A stretch of 64,000 nucleotides of DNA from CAYMAI01 sp964388445 (GCA_964388445.1 CAYMAI010000004.1:1-64000), one strand, 5' to 3'; counted from the stretch's first letter, positions 40,970-49,243 are shown. Translations and numbers: made by a program. The notes: a model not told the origin generated them from the letters alone.

Positions 40970-41260
40970 TCAAATCTGCCTGATTACGCGAATCGCGTAA
41001 ACGACGATTATAGCAATGATGGCAACGGTGTACCAAAACATACGCGCCAGCCTTTCGCCGATAGACTCCCAGCCGGAATCCGGCCTGTCGCCGCGAAAAT
41101 CGACGCCGACGAACGATGCGCGCATTTCGCTTTCCGTATCCATTCCGGAAAACGGCTGGGAGAATTCGTCCGCTGCCTGCGGCTCCGGCGCGCCCGCCGA
41201 TGCGTCCCTTGCGGGAATCTCGTCGCCGCCTACTTCCAGATAATGCGCTCTTTCGACCAT
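40970..41260 (-). CDS. Small tail-anchored membrane protein
   Basis: The protein has 96 residues. An acidic soluble part (GGDEIPARDASAGAPEPQAA) precedes one C-terminal helix (about 74-92, MFWYTVAIIAIIVVYAIRVI) and ends RQI. The hydrophobic end in this frame only, and its position 24 nt before the secreted-protein gene on the same strand, argue that it is real. The ribosome site is weak. No family is recognised. Confidence 0.55.
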   Translation of the reverse strand: MVERAHYLEVGGDEIPARDASAGAPEPQAADEFSQPFSGMDTESEMRASFVGVDFRGDRPDSGWESIGERLARMFWYTVAIIAIIVVYAIRVIRQI

Positions 41261-41322
41261 TCCGCACCGGATTTGACTAAATTTGAGCCATAAATGTTCG
41301 GCACGCCGTCATTATAAACTGA

Positions 41323-41328
41323 TATACT
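41323..41328 (+). promoter_or_regulatory. -10-like box TATACT for a leaderless start
   Basis: TATACT ends 7 nt before the GTG at 41335, so the predicted +1 is the start codon. No Shine-Dalgarno is present. Confidence 0.45.
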
Positions 41329-41334
41329 GATTTC

Positions 41335-42639
41335 GTGCATGGAGGAATAGGCGAAGTTGCCGCTTCGGGCGGCGTTGGCTCCCAACTTTTTCTGGCGCTT
41401 GTCATCATTCTCCTGTCGGCATATTTTGTCGGCGCAGAGACCGCGCTCGTCGCGCTTCGCGGCAGCAGGGTGAAACAGCTCGAAGCGCAGGGGCATCCGC
41501 GCGACCGGTGGCTTTTGAGGCTGGCGCGCAATCCCAGCGAATGGCTCGGCGCCGTCCAGCTCGGAATAACCGTCATTAATTTCATCGGCGGCGCGGCGGT
41601 CATCGCCGTTATAGCCCCGATAATCGCGCCGTTTTTCGAAAGTATTGTCAAAGGCTACGGGCTTGCGATTGCCTATTTCCTTACGACCGCGGCGCTCACC
41701 TACCTGATACTTATTTTCGGCGAACTCGTGCCGAAAATGCTCGCAATCGTATATCCGGAGCGGATTTCCCGCTATTGCGCCCCGCTATTGGTGTTTTTCA
41801 TTTGGGTGACCTATCCCTTCATTTGGCTGATTTCCGTCTCTACGCTGTTTTTCAGCCGCCCGTTCACAAAAGGCAAAGTCCACCAGAGCGAAGTGACCGA
41901 GCAGGAAATCGAGCATATGATTATGCTTCACAACGAAATCCCCACTTTCGAAAAGCAGCTCGCCTCGCGCATTTTCATGTTCGGCGATACGCTTGCCCAC
42001 GAGATTATGACGCCGCGTACCGACATGGCGGCGCTTCCGCTCAATGCGACGCTCGGCGACCTTAAGCGCGTGGCGAAAGACACCGGCCACAGCAGATTTC
42101 CCGTGTACGACGGCGATTTCGACCATATAAAGGGCATCGTAATGCTCAAAGACGCGTTTTTCGACGGCGCCAGCGGCGAAGACGCCCCGATAACGAACTG
42201 GCTTCGCGAAGACGTGTCGTTCGTGCCCGAAACGCTGCCGATTCTCAAGCTCTATCGCGAAATGAACCTTTCGCAAAAGCAAATCGCCGTCGTAATAGAC
42301 GAGCACGGCGGCACGGCCGGCATCGTCACCGTCGAAGACATCGTGGAGGAAGTTTTCGGCGAAATCGAGGACGAACACGACGGGCTTTCGCCGATGTGGG
42401 AAGTCGAGCCGAACGGAAATGTCCTCTGCGACGGGATGACCGCGGTGCGCCACTTGAACCTCGAACTCGAACTCGGCCTCCCCGAAGGCGACCATTACGA
42501 AACCGTCGCGGGGCTCATTATGGACAGGCTGGGTTTCATTCCGAAGGGCGGCGAGACAATCGAACTCGAGACCGCACACGTCGAAGTCGTTCACATGAAA
42601 GGCAACCGCATCGTCCGCGTTAAAATATCGCGGTTATAA
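41335..42639 (+). CDS. CNNM/HlyC-family transporter with CBS pair
   Basis: The protein has 434 residues. The N-terminal CNNM (DUF21) membrane domain (about 15-175) has three to four helices and the conserved AETALVALRGSRVKQLEAQG and ILIFGELVPKMLAI. A CBS pair follows (about 215-335: HEIMTPRTDMAALP, RFPVYDGDFDHIKGIVMLKD, VIDEHGGTAGIVTVEDIVEE). A CorC/HlyC domain closes it (about 350-430: ETVAGLIMDRLGFIPKGGET). The family carries Mg or Co out of the cell under control of nucleotide binding to CBS. It is more typical than the paralogue at 29981. The GTG start has no ribosome site and directly follows TATACT. Confidence 0.92.
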   Translation: MHGGIGEVAASGGVGSQLFLALVIILLSAYFVGAETALVALRGSRVKQLEAQGHPRDRWLLRLARNPSEWLGAVQLGITVINFIGGAAVIAVIAPIIAPFFESIVKGYGLAIAYFLTTAALTYLILIFGELVPKMLAIVYPERISRYCAPLLVFFIWVTYPFIWLISVSTLFFSRPFTKGKVHQSEVTEQEIEHMIMLHNEIPTFEKQLASRIFMFGDTLAHEIMTPRTDMAALPLNATLGDLKRVAKDTGHSRFPVYDGDFDHIKGIVMLKDAFFDGASGEDAPITNWLREDVSFVPETLPILKLYREMNLSQKQIAVVIDEHGGTAGIVTVEDIVEEVFGEIEDEHDGLSPMWEVEPNGNVLCDGMTAVRHLNLELELGLPEGDHYETVAGLIMDRLGFIPKGGETIELETAHVEVVHMKGNRIVRVKISRL

Positions 42640-42665
42640 TTCAGCTTTGCCGGAAACCTTCCGGC
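42635..42665 (+). promoter_or_regulatory. -10 box and 5' hairpin of the proteasome-like gene
   Basis: TATAAT (42635-42640) overlaps the stop codon of the transporter gene and predicts +1 near 42647. The RNA would begin with a 7-bp hairpin, GCCGGAA (42649-42655) pairing with TTCCGGC (42659-42665), before the GGGAG ribosome site of the gene at 42679. Confidence 0.5.
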
Positions 42666-42678
42666 GCCGGGAGATTCG

Positions 42679-43449
42679 ATGAGCATCGCGATATGCGTTT
42701 ACGTTCCCGAAGCCATCGTGCTTGCCAGCGACTCGCGCCAGATGGCGCAGCTCGAGCGCAAGCCCGTAATCGGAAGCGCCGAAGCATCATCCGCCGGCGC
42801 GGACCAGACGATACGCATCGTCACGACCGCAACCGACACCGCGGAAAAAGTGTTCAGCTTTTTCGACAGAATGGGCGTCGCCGCCGTCGGCGAACACGTC
42901 GTGGACGGCCAGCCGCTCAGTTTCGAAATCCGCAACTGCATTTACAACGAATGCAAGGAAGACGCCAGCGTCCAATCCGTAGCGGAAGCGCTGCACAAGT
43001 ATTTCAAAGACATCCATCCGGCCTCGCACGCCCAGTTTCTCGTGAGCGGGTTCGAAGAGGGCGGCGGCACGCCGTTCCCGGAAGTGTACAGCGTAAACAT
43101 CCACCAGCCGAAAGTGGTGCAGGTGAACTTTCACGAGGGGCGCATACGCTACGGCTGCCTTTGGATGGGCGAAGGCGACGTTCTCACCACGCTTTTAAAC
43201 GCCACCGAAGTGCGCGACCACATAGGCAACATGCACAAAATTCAGGTGCCGCAAATCAGGTTCGAAGGAATGACGCCGCAGGACGCGCGCGACTTCGCCA
43301 GGTTCGCGGTGGCGGCGACGCGAGGAATGCACCGGTTTCAGCTGCGCCCCAAGACCGTGGGCGGCCGCACGCAATGCCTTCTCATCTATCCCGACGGCCT
43401 CGATTGGGCCGACCGCTGGGACCAGCCCGTTAACGAAGAGGGGGAGTAG
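42679..43449 (+). CDS. Proteasome-like Ntn-hydrolase family protein with Ser at position 1
   Basis: The protein has 256 residues. The start MSIAICVYVPEAIVLASDSR aligns with proteasome beta-type proteins (Thr-Thr-Ile ... Val-Leu-Ala-Ala-Asp-Ser-Arg). If the initiator Met is removed, Ser takes the place of the catalytic Thr1, and Asp17 and Ser18-Arg19 fall in register. The equivalent of Lys33 would be the Lys of AEKVFSFFDRMGVAAVGE, after an insertion of about 35 residues. Serine can act as nucleophile in Ntn hydrolases, so it may be active. A divergent, inactive member is also possible. The rest is alpha/beta (EGMTPQDARDFARFAVAATR). It has its own -10 box and a GGGAG ribosome site. hslV, a true threonine member, lies 10 kb away. 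Confidence 0.6.
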   Translation: MSIAICVYVPEAIVLASDSRQMAQLERKPVIGSAEASSAGADQTIRIVTTATDTAEKVFSFFDRMGVAAVGEHVVDGQPLSFEIRNCIYNECKEDASVQSVAEALHKYFKDIHPASHAQFLVSGFEEGGGTPFPEVYSVNIHQPKVVQVNFHEGRIRYGCLWMGEGDVLTTLLNATEVRDHIGNMHKIQVPQIRFEGMTPQDARDFARFAVAATRGMHRFQLRPKTVGGRTQCLLIYPDGLDWADRWDQPVNEEGE

Positions 43450-43640
43450 GAGGGGGGAGCTTTTAAAGTTTGTATCATTCTACCCTTGCTTCTTCCGGTT
43501 CGCTACTAGTATTTGCCTGAAACAATCGTCTTGGCGGACCAAACGCACAAGCTTACTATATCGCCTAAACGCGAATTGGGCAGTGAGCGCGAGAACATTT
43601 TTACTCTGCATTATTGCGCAAACTATTTTCTATTTTGTGC

Positions 43641-44873
43641 CTAAAGGCCGGATAACAGCTTAGCGTCAGCAACCTTTGAGATATTTGCATGACTCTCGCC
43701 GTTATGTTCTTTAGCTAGTTTTATAAGAGCATTCCGCACTAAGTTCATCAGAAATTTTGCCTTTTGCGCCAGTTCTTGCATATCATATTCACGACCATGT
43801 ACTATTTGGCTTCGAATATCATAGGATTTATTTACATCCTCAGCAATTTCTCGCCTCTCATTTTCGGATTGGCCAAAGTACCACGCTGCACGCATTTTCA
43901 TTTTATATTTTATTTCTCCACCATCATCGCCAATAAGTGATTCGCAAGCAATCATGTAATCCAAAAACCTATCATCATCTCTCCCTCGTTGCTTGGCGTA
44001 AAGATATCTTATTGCGGCAACCTTTACCTTTTTGCATTGACTACAGGTCAACATTTTCCAGAAATTATCAATATTATTCCGCATGCCATTATTGACCGAC
44101 AAGTGTCCGCCTGTTAAATAAAAAGGCCTATGCATAGGGTAAAATGCAACAGGTCCAAGATAACCTAATTGGCCAGGCTTTGATGAAACAAGTAAGCATA
44201 CTAAAGGGTTTTCATAAATATCTTCTAGAACGAGGAATATACCTAAAAGCATATCCAATATTTCCTGCACCTCATCTAAGGCTTTCGATAGCTCACCAAA
44301 TCTAATTTTCTTTAAGATAACGACGACAGACTTGAAATTATCGCGAATACTTGCAATTTCTGGAATTTCCAATATGTGACTTTCATACTTGCCATGTATT
44401 GTGGAATCGTAGGCATTAATACTTACATTATCGTCGAGTCGCAACAATGATAATACTGCAATTATGGATAACGGAATATGGAATTGATACTCCAAAGCGC
44501 GTTGGTCAACAGATGTTACTAGGTTCTCGATTAAACTATTAACATAGGAATCATCTTCATATGAGCCACAAAGCGAATAATAATCCAATAGAACTTTGCG
44601 CGATATCTTTTCTGGTTCCAAAATAGGCGAACATTCCCCTTTATTAAATTTGGTCTCCTTTAGTTGTATATATGGCCGGTATGTCATAAGTGGTTCGAGC
44701 CATTTGATATATTCCTCTTGATTTGTCGATGTGCGTACGAGTTCTTCTACTCGCTGTCCTTCTTCCGCATCTTTCGTTAAATCTCTTACTAAAGGCAAGA
44801 CTTTAATGAATTCAGTCGATAGTCGCTGAATAAGGCCATCGGAATTTAATTGGTTCATATTCCTGTTCGTCAT
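43641..44873 (-). CDS. HEPN (Apea-like) domain protein
   Basis: The protein has 410 residues. The start at 44873 (MTNRNMNQLNSDG) is supported by AAGGAG 7 nt upstream and by a promoter whose +1 lies near 44922. It is strongly AT-rich beside GC-rich neighbours, a clear sign of transfer. The C-terminal 130 residues resemble Apea-type HEPN domains: DDRFLDYMIACESLIGDDGG, then the Rx4H motif RSQIVHG, which is the RNase signature of HEPN proteins. The N-terminal 280 residues are helical and unrecognised. They include FWKMLTCSQCKKVKVAAIRY with a CxxC. I infer a stand-alone defence or stress ribonuclease, but no partner gene is next to it. Confidence 0.65.
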   Translation of the reverse strand: MTNRNMNQLNSDGLIQRLSTEFIKVLPLVRDLTKDAEEGQRVEELVRTSTNQEEYIKWLEPLMTYRPYIQLKETKFNKGECSPILEPEKISRKVLLDYYSLCGSYEDDSYVNSLIENLVTSVDQRALEYQFHIPLSIIAVLSLLRLDDNVSINAYDSTIHGKYESHILEIPEIASIRDNFKSVVVILKKIRFGELSKALDEVQEILDMLLGIFLVLEDIYENPLVCLLVSSKPGQLGYLGPVAFYPMHRPFYLTGGHLSVNNGMRNNIDNFWKMLTCSQCKKVKVAAIRYLYAKQRGRDDDRFLDYMIACESLIGDDGGEIKYKMKMRAAWYFGQSENERREIAEDVNKSYDIRSQIVHGREYDMQELAQKAKFLMNLVRNALIKLAKEHNGESHANISKVADAKLLSGL

Positions 44874-44928
44874 GGTTGACTCCTTACAGACGATGCCACA
44901 TAGAGAATACCGATTTGGCAACTAGTGA

Positions 44929-44957
44929 AATGTAACACGTCATAAGGCAAATGTCAA
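44929..44957 (-). promoter_or_regulatory. Promoter of the HEPN gene
   Basis: Leftward TTGACA (44952-44957), a 17-nt spacer and TACATT (44929-44934) predict +1 near 44922 and a 49-nt leader. Confidence 0.65.
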
Positions 44958-45274
44958 GCAAATCTATCCATTTGTCTTTGGCGCTTGAAAATCTGAAAAC
45001 TTTAGTGTGCAAAAAGAGGAGTTCGCCTTTCTTCTTGCTACTCAAAATCTCCTTCAGAAGCCCTTCCAGCTTTATGTAAGCCGCCTTTATGATAAGATAG
45101 CCTATCCTTCAATGGAGAAAAGTCAAATTTGGCAAAGGCTTTGTTGAAAATGGTGTACTGCCCGCTCGCAATGCCTGCGCAATCATCCCGACGGAGCGGA
45201 TTGGGGCGGGCGATGGGGTAGTATAGAGAACGGCAAGGGAGAGCGAGGGCTGACATACACGAAGGAGCGCAAAT
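44958..45274. other. Non-coding stretch
   Basis: I see no convincing gene here. A leftward frame (stop at 45038) reads a protein-like tail (YTIFNKAFAKFDFSPLKDRL). Upstream it is antisense to the TPR gene, so this may be a gene remnant or chance. The right end carries AAGGAG, the ribosome site of the TPR gene. Confidence 0.4.
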
Positions 45275-45901
45275 ATGAACGAGATTAACGGTATGGCGAT
45301 CCTTGAGAGCGCGGCGGCGCAAATTTTGCTCGGCGATTCGCTTTTGAAAGCCGGCGACCTCGGCGGCGCGCTGGCCGCGTTCCGCGAGGCCGTGCGGCTT
45401 TGTCCCGATTTGCCGGAGGCGCATTACAACCTCGGCGTCGCGCTTGCGAAAAACGGCGACCTTAAAGCCGCCGCGGATGCGTTCCGCGAAACCGACCGCA
45501 TCGATTCGTTTTTCCCGAAGGCGTATAACAACCTCGGCGTGGCGCTCGCGGAACTCGGCGACATGACCGGCGCGGCCGAGGCGTTTTGGGAAGCGGTTTT
45601 CAAGGACGAGGAAGACGTTTTGGCGCACTGCAATTTGGGGATCGCGCTTAAAGAAACGGGCGACATCGAAGGCGCGCTTGAAGCGTTTCAAGAAGCCATC
45701 CGGCTGCAACCGGAGTGCGCCGACGCGCACCTCGGCCTCGCTCGCGTTTACGCCGTCGAGCGAAATTTCGAGGAGGCGGTGAAGTGGCTGGAGATGGCCG
45801 CAGGTTTGGACGCCGAAATCAAAACGAAGGCGCCGGCGCTTTACGATTTCAATATTCTCCGCCACCGCCCGGAGTTCAAGAAAGCGATAGGGGAAATGTG
45901 A
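45275..45901 (+). CDS. Tetratricopeptide repeat protein
   Basis: The protein has 208 residues and is soluble, with no signal peptide. It consists almost entirely of about five TPR units (about 15-170) with the usual Trp/Leu-Gly-Tyr-Ala-Pro pattern. Examples are LGDSLLKAGDLGGALAAFRE, YNLGVALAKNGDLKAAADAF and CNLGIALKETGDIEGALEAF. The last 30 residues end in YDFNILRHRPEFKKAIGEM. It is a protein-binding scaffold of unknown partner. AAGGAG precedes the ATG by 8 nt. It stands alone, convergent with clpC. Confidence 0.88.
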   Translation: MNEINGMAILESAAAQILLGDSLLKAGDLGGALAAFREAVRLCPDLPEAHYNLGVALAKNGDLKAAADAFRETDRIDSFFPKAYNNLGVALAELGDMTGAAEAFWEAVFKDEEDVLAHCNLGIALKETGDIEGALEAFQEAIRLQPECADAHLGLARVYAVERNFEEAVKWLEMAAGLDAEIKTKAPALYDFNILRHRPEFKKAIGEM

Positions 45902-45916
45902 GCGTATGAAAAAGGC

Positions 45917-45943
45917 AAAAAACCTGCGGCAATAACGCCGCTA
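45917..45943 (-). terminator. Terminator of clpC
   Basis: Read leftward, GCGGC-GTTATT-GCCGC (45926-45941) is followed by AGG and six T (45917-45922). The stem is short (5 bp) but the T-tract is good. Confidence 0.65.
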
Positions 45944-45977
45944 GCCGATTAAGAGCCGCCAAAGTTGGTTTGCCCTA

Positions 45978-48410
45978 TTAAGCAATCTCGATCGAAATCT
46001 CCCCGTCATTTGCGTCCACGCGCGCTGTTTCGCCTTTTGTCAGCTCGCCGCCGATTATTTTCATCGCTATTTTATTCGCCACTTCGCGCTGTATCGCGCG
46101 GCGCATCGGGCGCGCGCCGAACGCCGCGTCGTATCCGATTTCCGCCAGCAGTTCGTACGCCCTTTCGGTGACGTCGAGCGCAATGCCCTTTTCCGCAAGC
46201 ATATTCGTGACTTCCCTCATTTGCAGCCTTGCGATTTCCGCCGCCTGCGCACGCGTCAGCGCGTGGAACACCACGATTTCGTCTATGCGGTTCAACAGCT
46301 CCGGCTTGAAATAGTCCTTCAGCGCATCCATCACCCTGCCAGCGAGAATCGAATAACTCGCGTCAAGCTGTTCCCCGGTTTTGCCTTCCGTGAATTCCGC
46401 TATTTCCAAGCTCGCGATATTGCTCGTCATAACGATTACCGTATTTTTAAAATCGACCGTCACGCCTTTCGAATCGGTCAGCCGCCCGTCGTCCAGCACC
46501 TGCAGAAGCACGTTCCACACGTCGGGATGCGCCTTTTCGATTTCGTCGAGCAATACGATGCTGTAAGGCCGCCGCCGCACGGCCTCCGTCAGTTGGCCGC
46601 CCTCTTCGTATCCGACATAGCCCGGAGGCGCGCCGACGAGCCGCGTCACCGAAAACTTTTCGCCGTATTCGCTCATATCGATACGCACGACGGCGTCCCG
46701 GCTTTGGAAAAGAAATTCGGCCAGCACCTTTACAAGCTCGGTTTTTCCGACGCCGGTCGGCCCGCAGAAAAGAAAACTGCCGATTGGCCGTTTCGCGTCC
46801 GACAATCCGGCTTTCGCGCGCCTGATCGTTTCGCTCACCGCCCGCACGGCCTGTTCCTGGCCGATTAGTTTCGCGTGAAGTTCGCTCTCCATATTGAGAT
46901 AACGTTCCGATTCGTCCGCCGTCATTTTTTCTACCGGTACGCCGCTCCACTGCGCCACGACGCGCGCTATGTCGTCCGCGTCCACCGTCGTGTCGAGTTC
47001 CGCGCCGGCAAGATTCTCCTTTTCGCGCGCAAGTTCGCCTTCCAGTTCGAGCGCACGCTGTTTAAGCGTCGCCGCCCTTTCGTATTCGCCGGCGAGCGAG
47101 GCTTCGCGCGACTCTTGATTCACCCGCTCGATTTCGGCTTCGACTTGCTTTAGTTTGCTGCCCGCCCCCATGCTGTCTATGCGCACGCGCGCCGCGGCCT
47201 CGTCGATTAGGTCTATCGCCTTGTCGGGCAGAAATCTGCCGCTGATGTACCGCACGGACAAGTCCACGGCCGCGTCTATCGCTTCGTCCGAAATCGCGAT
47301 TTTATGATGCTCCTGATAGCGCTCGCGCAGGCCGCGCAAAATCGCCTTGGCGTCCGCGGGACTCGGCTCGTCAACGAAAACCGGCTGGAATCTGCGCTCC
47401 AGCGCCGCGTCTTTTTCGATGTGCTTGCGATATTCCTTAAGCGTCGTCGCGCCTATGCACTGCAAATCGCCGCGCGCCAGCGCGGGCTTGAGGATGTTCG
47501 ACGCGTCCATCGCTCCTTCCGCCGCGCCCGCGCCGACGACCGTGTGAAGTTCGTCTATGAAAATTATCACGCCGCGGCTCGCCGATTTCACTTCGTCCAT
47601 CACCGCTTTCAGCCTGTCTTCGAATTCGCCGCGAAACTTGCTTCCCGCCACCATCGCCGCAAGGTCGAGCGCCAGGACGCGCTTGTCGCGCATGACGTCG
47701 GGCACGAGCCCCTGCGAAATCCGGAGCGCAAGCCCCTCGGCGATGGCGGTTTTGCCTACGCCGGGTTCGCCGATTAGCACCGGGTTGTTTTTGCCGCGCC
47801 GGGCGAGAATCTGCACCGCCCTGTCGATTTCCGCGTCGCGTCCGATTATCGGGTCGATTCGCCCCTGCCGCGCCCGCTCGGTCAAATCCACGGCGTACCT
47901 CGAAAGCGCCTGATATTTTTCCTCGCCGCTTTCGGAATCCAGCGTGTGCGTGCCGCGCAAGTCCTTTAGAGCGAGCAGCACTTTTTCGCGGTCGAGGCCG
48001 AGCGCAGAAAGCAGGCGCGCGGCGGCGGAATCGCGGCGGGCGATTATGGCGAGCAGAATGTGTTCGGTGCCGACGAACTTGTCGCCCAGCGCGTCCATTT
48101 CGTCCTCCGCCTGTTTTAGAACCGCCGCGGCATCCGGCGTCAAGTAAATCTGCTGTGCGCCGCCGTCCGACGCGTCGTCCAGAACCTGACTGCGCTGCAC
48201 GAGATTGCGGATTTTTTCGCGCGCCGCGGGCGCGTCGATGCAGGCCGCGCCAAGTACGGCGTCCATTATCGAGCCGTCAACAAAAGTGATTCCATAAAGC
48301 AGGTGTTCGGTGTCGAGCTGAGATTGCTTAAGCCGCGCAAGCACGTCCTGCGCGGCCTCGACGGCGGCGCGCGCCTTTTCGGTGAAAATTTCAAATCTGA
48401 TTTTCGGCAT
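45978..48410 (-). CDS. ATP-dependent Clp protease ATP-binding subunit ClpC-like
   Basis: The protein has 810 residues and starts at 48410 (GGAG 8 nt upstream). It is a AAA+ unfoldase with two ATPase rings. The N-domain is duplicated (about 1-140: HLLYGITFVDGS, HILLAIIARRDS). AAA-1 has Walker A GEPGVGKTAIAEG (about 201-213) and Walker B VIIFIDELH. The short middle region contains a UVR-like motif (AGEYERAATLKQRALELEGE), which points to ClpC rather than ClpB. AAA-2 has GPTGVGKTELVKV (about 532-544) and IVLLDEIEKAHPDV. It would unfold substrates for ClpP, which is not in the window. Its leader holds an 8-bp hairpin and no CIRCE element is seen. Confidence 0.92.
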   Translation of the reverse strand: MPKIRFEIFTEKARAAVEAAQDVLARLKQSQLDTEHLLYGITFVDGSIMDAVLGAACIDAPAAREKIRNLVQRSQVLDDASDGGAQQIYLTPDAAAVLKQAEDEMDALGDKFVGTEHILLAIIARRDSAAARLLSALGLDREKVLLALKDLRGTHTLDSESGEEKYQALSRYAVDLTERARQGRIDPIIGRDAEIDRAVQILARRGKNNPVLIGEPGVGKTAIAEGLALRISQGLVPDVMRDKRVLALDLAAMVAGSKFRGEFEDRLKAVMDEVKSASRGVIIFIDELHTVVGAGAAEGAMDASNILKPALARGDLQCIGATTLKEYRKHIEKDAALERRFQPVFVDEPSPADAKAILRGLRERYQEHHKIAISDEAIDAAVDLSVRYISGRFLPDKAIDLIDEAAARVRIDSMGAGSKLKQVEAEIERVNQESREASLAGEYERAATLKQRALELEGELAREKENLAGAELDTTVDADDIARVVAQWSGVPVEKMTADESERYLNMESELHAKLIGQEQAVRAVSETIRRAKAGLSDAKRPIGSFLFCGPTGVGKTELVKVLAEFLFQSRDAVVRIDMSEYGEKFSVTRLVGAPPGYVGYEEGGQLTEAVRRRPYSIVLLDEIEKAHPDVWNVLLQVLDDGRLTDSKGVTVDFKNTVIVMTSNIASLEIAEFTEGKTGEQLDASYSILAGRVMDALKDYFKPELLNRIDEIVVFHALTRAQAAEIARLQMREVTNMLAEKGIALDVTERAYELLAEIGYDAAFGARPMRRAIQREVANKIAMKIIGGELTKGETARVDANDGEISIEIA

Positions 48411-48466
48411 TTTTTTCTCCAACAAGCCGGATGAACACTTTACTTACAGCACCACTAGCAGATTTT

Positions 48467-48504
48467 CTAATAGCATTGCTATCAGATACTGCCGGAGAAT
48501 TATA
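48467..48504 (-). promoter_or_regulatory. -10 box and 5' hairpin of clpC
   Basis: Leftward TATAAT (48499-48504) predicts +1 near 48492. Seven nt in, CTGATAGC pairs with GCTATTAG (48467-48485; 8 bp with one G-T, 3-nt loop). The clpC ATG follows 57 nt later behind GGAG. No clear -35 box is visible. Confidence 0.5.
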
Positions 48505-48587
48505 CCCGAAAAATCCGAAATGCGCGCAAAACGCGGCTTGTGAAAGGGGAATGTTGTGGAGCTATTTCGGTAGTAGATCGCGAGTTA

Positions 48588-48749
48588 TCAGCCTTTCGGC
48601 TTGTCTTTTTTGACCTTGGCCTTAAGCTGAGCTGTACGCTTTCGCCAATATTCGACTTTTTCGTTTAAGCTCAGCAATTTCAACCTCTCGTGAACAGCCG
48701 CCGCGCCTTTGCGCTTCATTTCGATGCAATCAAATTCCTTAGTCGGCAT
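48588..48749 (-). CDS. 53-residue partner (probable antitoxin) of the PIN-domain protein
   Basis: This small protein starts with ATG at 48749, which lies inside the last codons of the PIN gene (11-nt overlap), with AGGTGAT 6 nt upstream. It begins MPTKEFDCIEMKRKGAAAVH and continues with a helical charged region (LNEKVEYWRKRTAQLKAKVK), ending in a Lys-rich tail. Small proteins with the same FDC-x-EMK opening and E-x-E-(F/Y)-W motif are, from memory, often encoded next to PIN genes. Together with the overlap this suggests the antitoxin of a toxin-antitoxin pair. It is too small to neutralise DNA on its own in an obvious way, as no DNA-binding motif is visible. Confidence 0.7.
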   Translation of the reverse strand: MPTKEFDCIEMKRKGAAAVHERLKLLSLNEKVEYWRKRTAQLKAKVKKDKPKG

Positions 48750-49224
48750 AGCTAATCACCTCAGGAGGCGAGCAAATAACAATATCATTGTACCCGCTAA
48801 TCTTGTTTACTGTATTGTAAAGTATCTTCTTGTCGAAATGTACAATGTGGCTAAAATTCAAGCTTACGATCAGATTGCAGCGGCTAACGCTTGCCAAAGC
48901 GACATGCAGCGCGTCTGCCTCCCATTTTGGCGACACTACTCCCGCTGAAATATATGATTCCTGCAGAGAAATCGCCTCAGGTGTAATTTCAGCAATCTCG
49001 GCAATTTGCCTGTTTTCTTTGAAAAGTTCCTTAACTGCGATTGGAGCACTTTCAATTTCATCCTCGATCAGCGCAGAAATTACAAGAGTGAATTGCCCAG
49101 CAGCAACCTGCTTAAAGAACTTTCTGCTGAATTTGGCGAACTCCTCATCGAAAACTCCTCCAAAGACCGATGTGTCGGCATAGACACGTAGTGGTCTAAA
49201 GCGTTTGGGCAACCGATAACTCAT
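48739..49224 (-). CDS. PIN-domain protein (probable VapC-like toxin)
   Basis: The protein has 161 residues and is an RNase of the PIN fold. The first catalytic Asp is Asp17 in RVYADTSVFGGVF. The second acidic position is probably the Glu of ALIEDEIESA. WEADALHVALASVSRC gives the third Asp and the typical DALHVALA helix. The end, ISYAD, overlaps the small partner gene. GGAG lies 9 nt before the ATG at 49224. It is AT-richer than the pncA gene 19 nt upstream, with which it may be co-transcribed. The toxin-first gene order, rather than antitoxin-first, is unusual for VapBC. Confidence 0.8.
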   Translation of the reverse strand: MSYRLPKRFRPLRVYADTSVFGGVFDEEFAKFSRKFFKQVAAGQFTLVISALIEDEIESAPIAVKELFKENRQIAEIAEITPEAISLQESYISAGVVSPKWEADALHVALASVSRCNLIVSLNFSHIVHFDKKILYNTVNKISGYNDIVICSPPEVISYAD

Positions 49225-49243
49225 AACGACTTACTCCACATGA

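Noticed and set aside
45038..45865. 275-residue leftward open frame opposite the TPR gene
   Set aside because: It is antisense to the TPR repeats and its repetitive Arg/Ala-rich sequence mirrors them. It has no ribosome site. Only its last 40 residues leave the TPR gene, and those look weakly protein-like.
45978..48410. Naming the AAA+ protein ClpB
   Set aside because: The middle region is short and UVR-like, lacking the long coiled coil of ClpB, so ClpC fits better.
48467..48504. CIRCE/HrcA operator upstream of clpC
   Set aside because: The palindrome CTGATAGC-AAT-GCTATTAG does not match TTAGCACTC-N9-GAGTGCTAA and its loop is too short.
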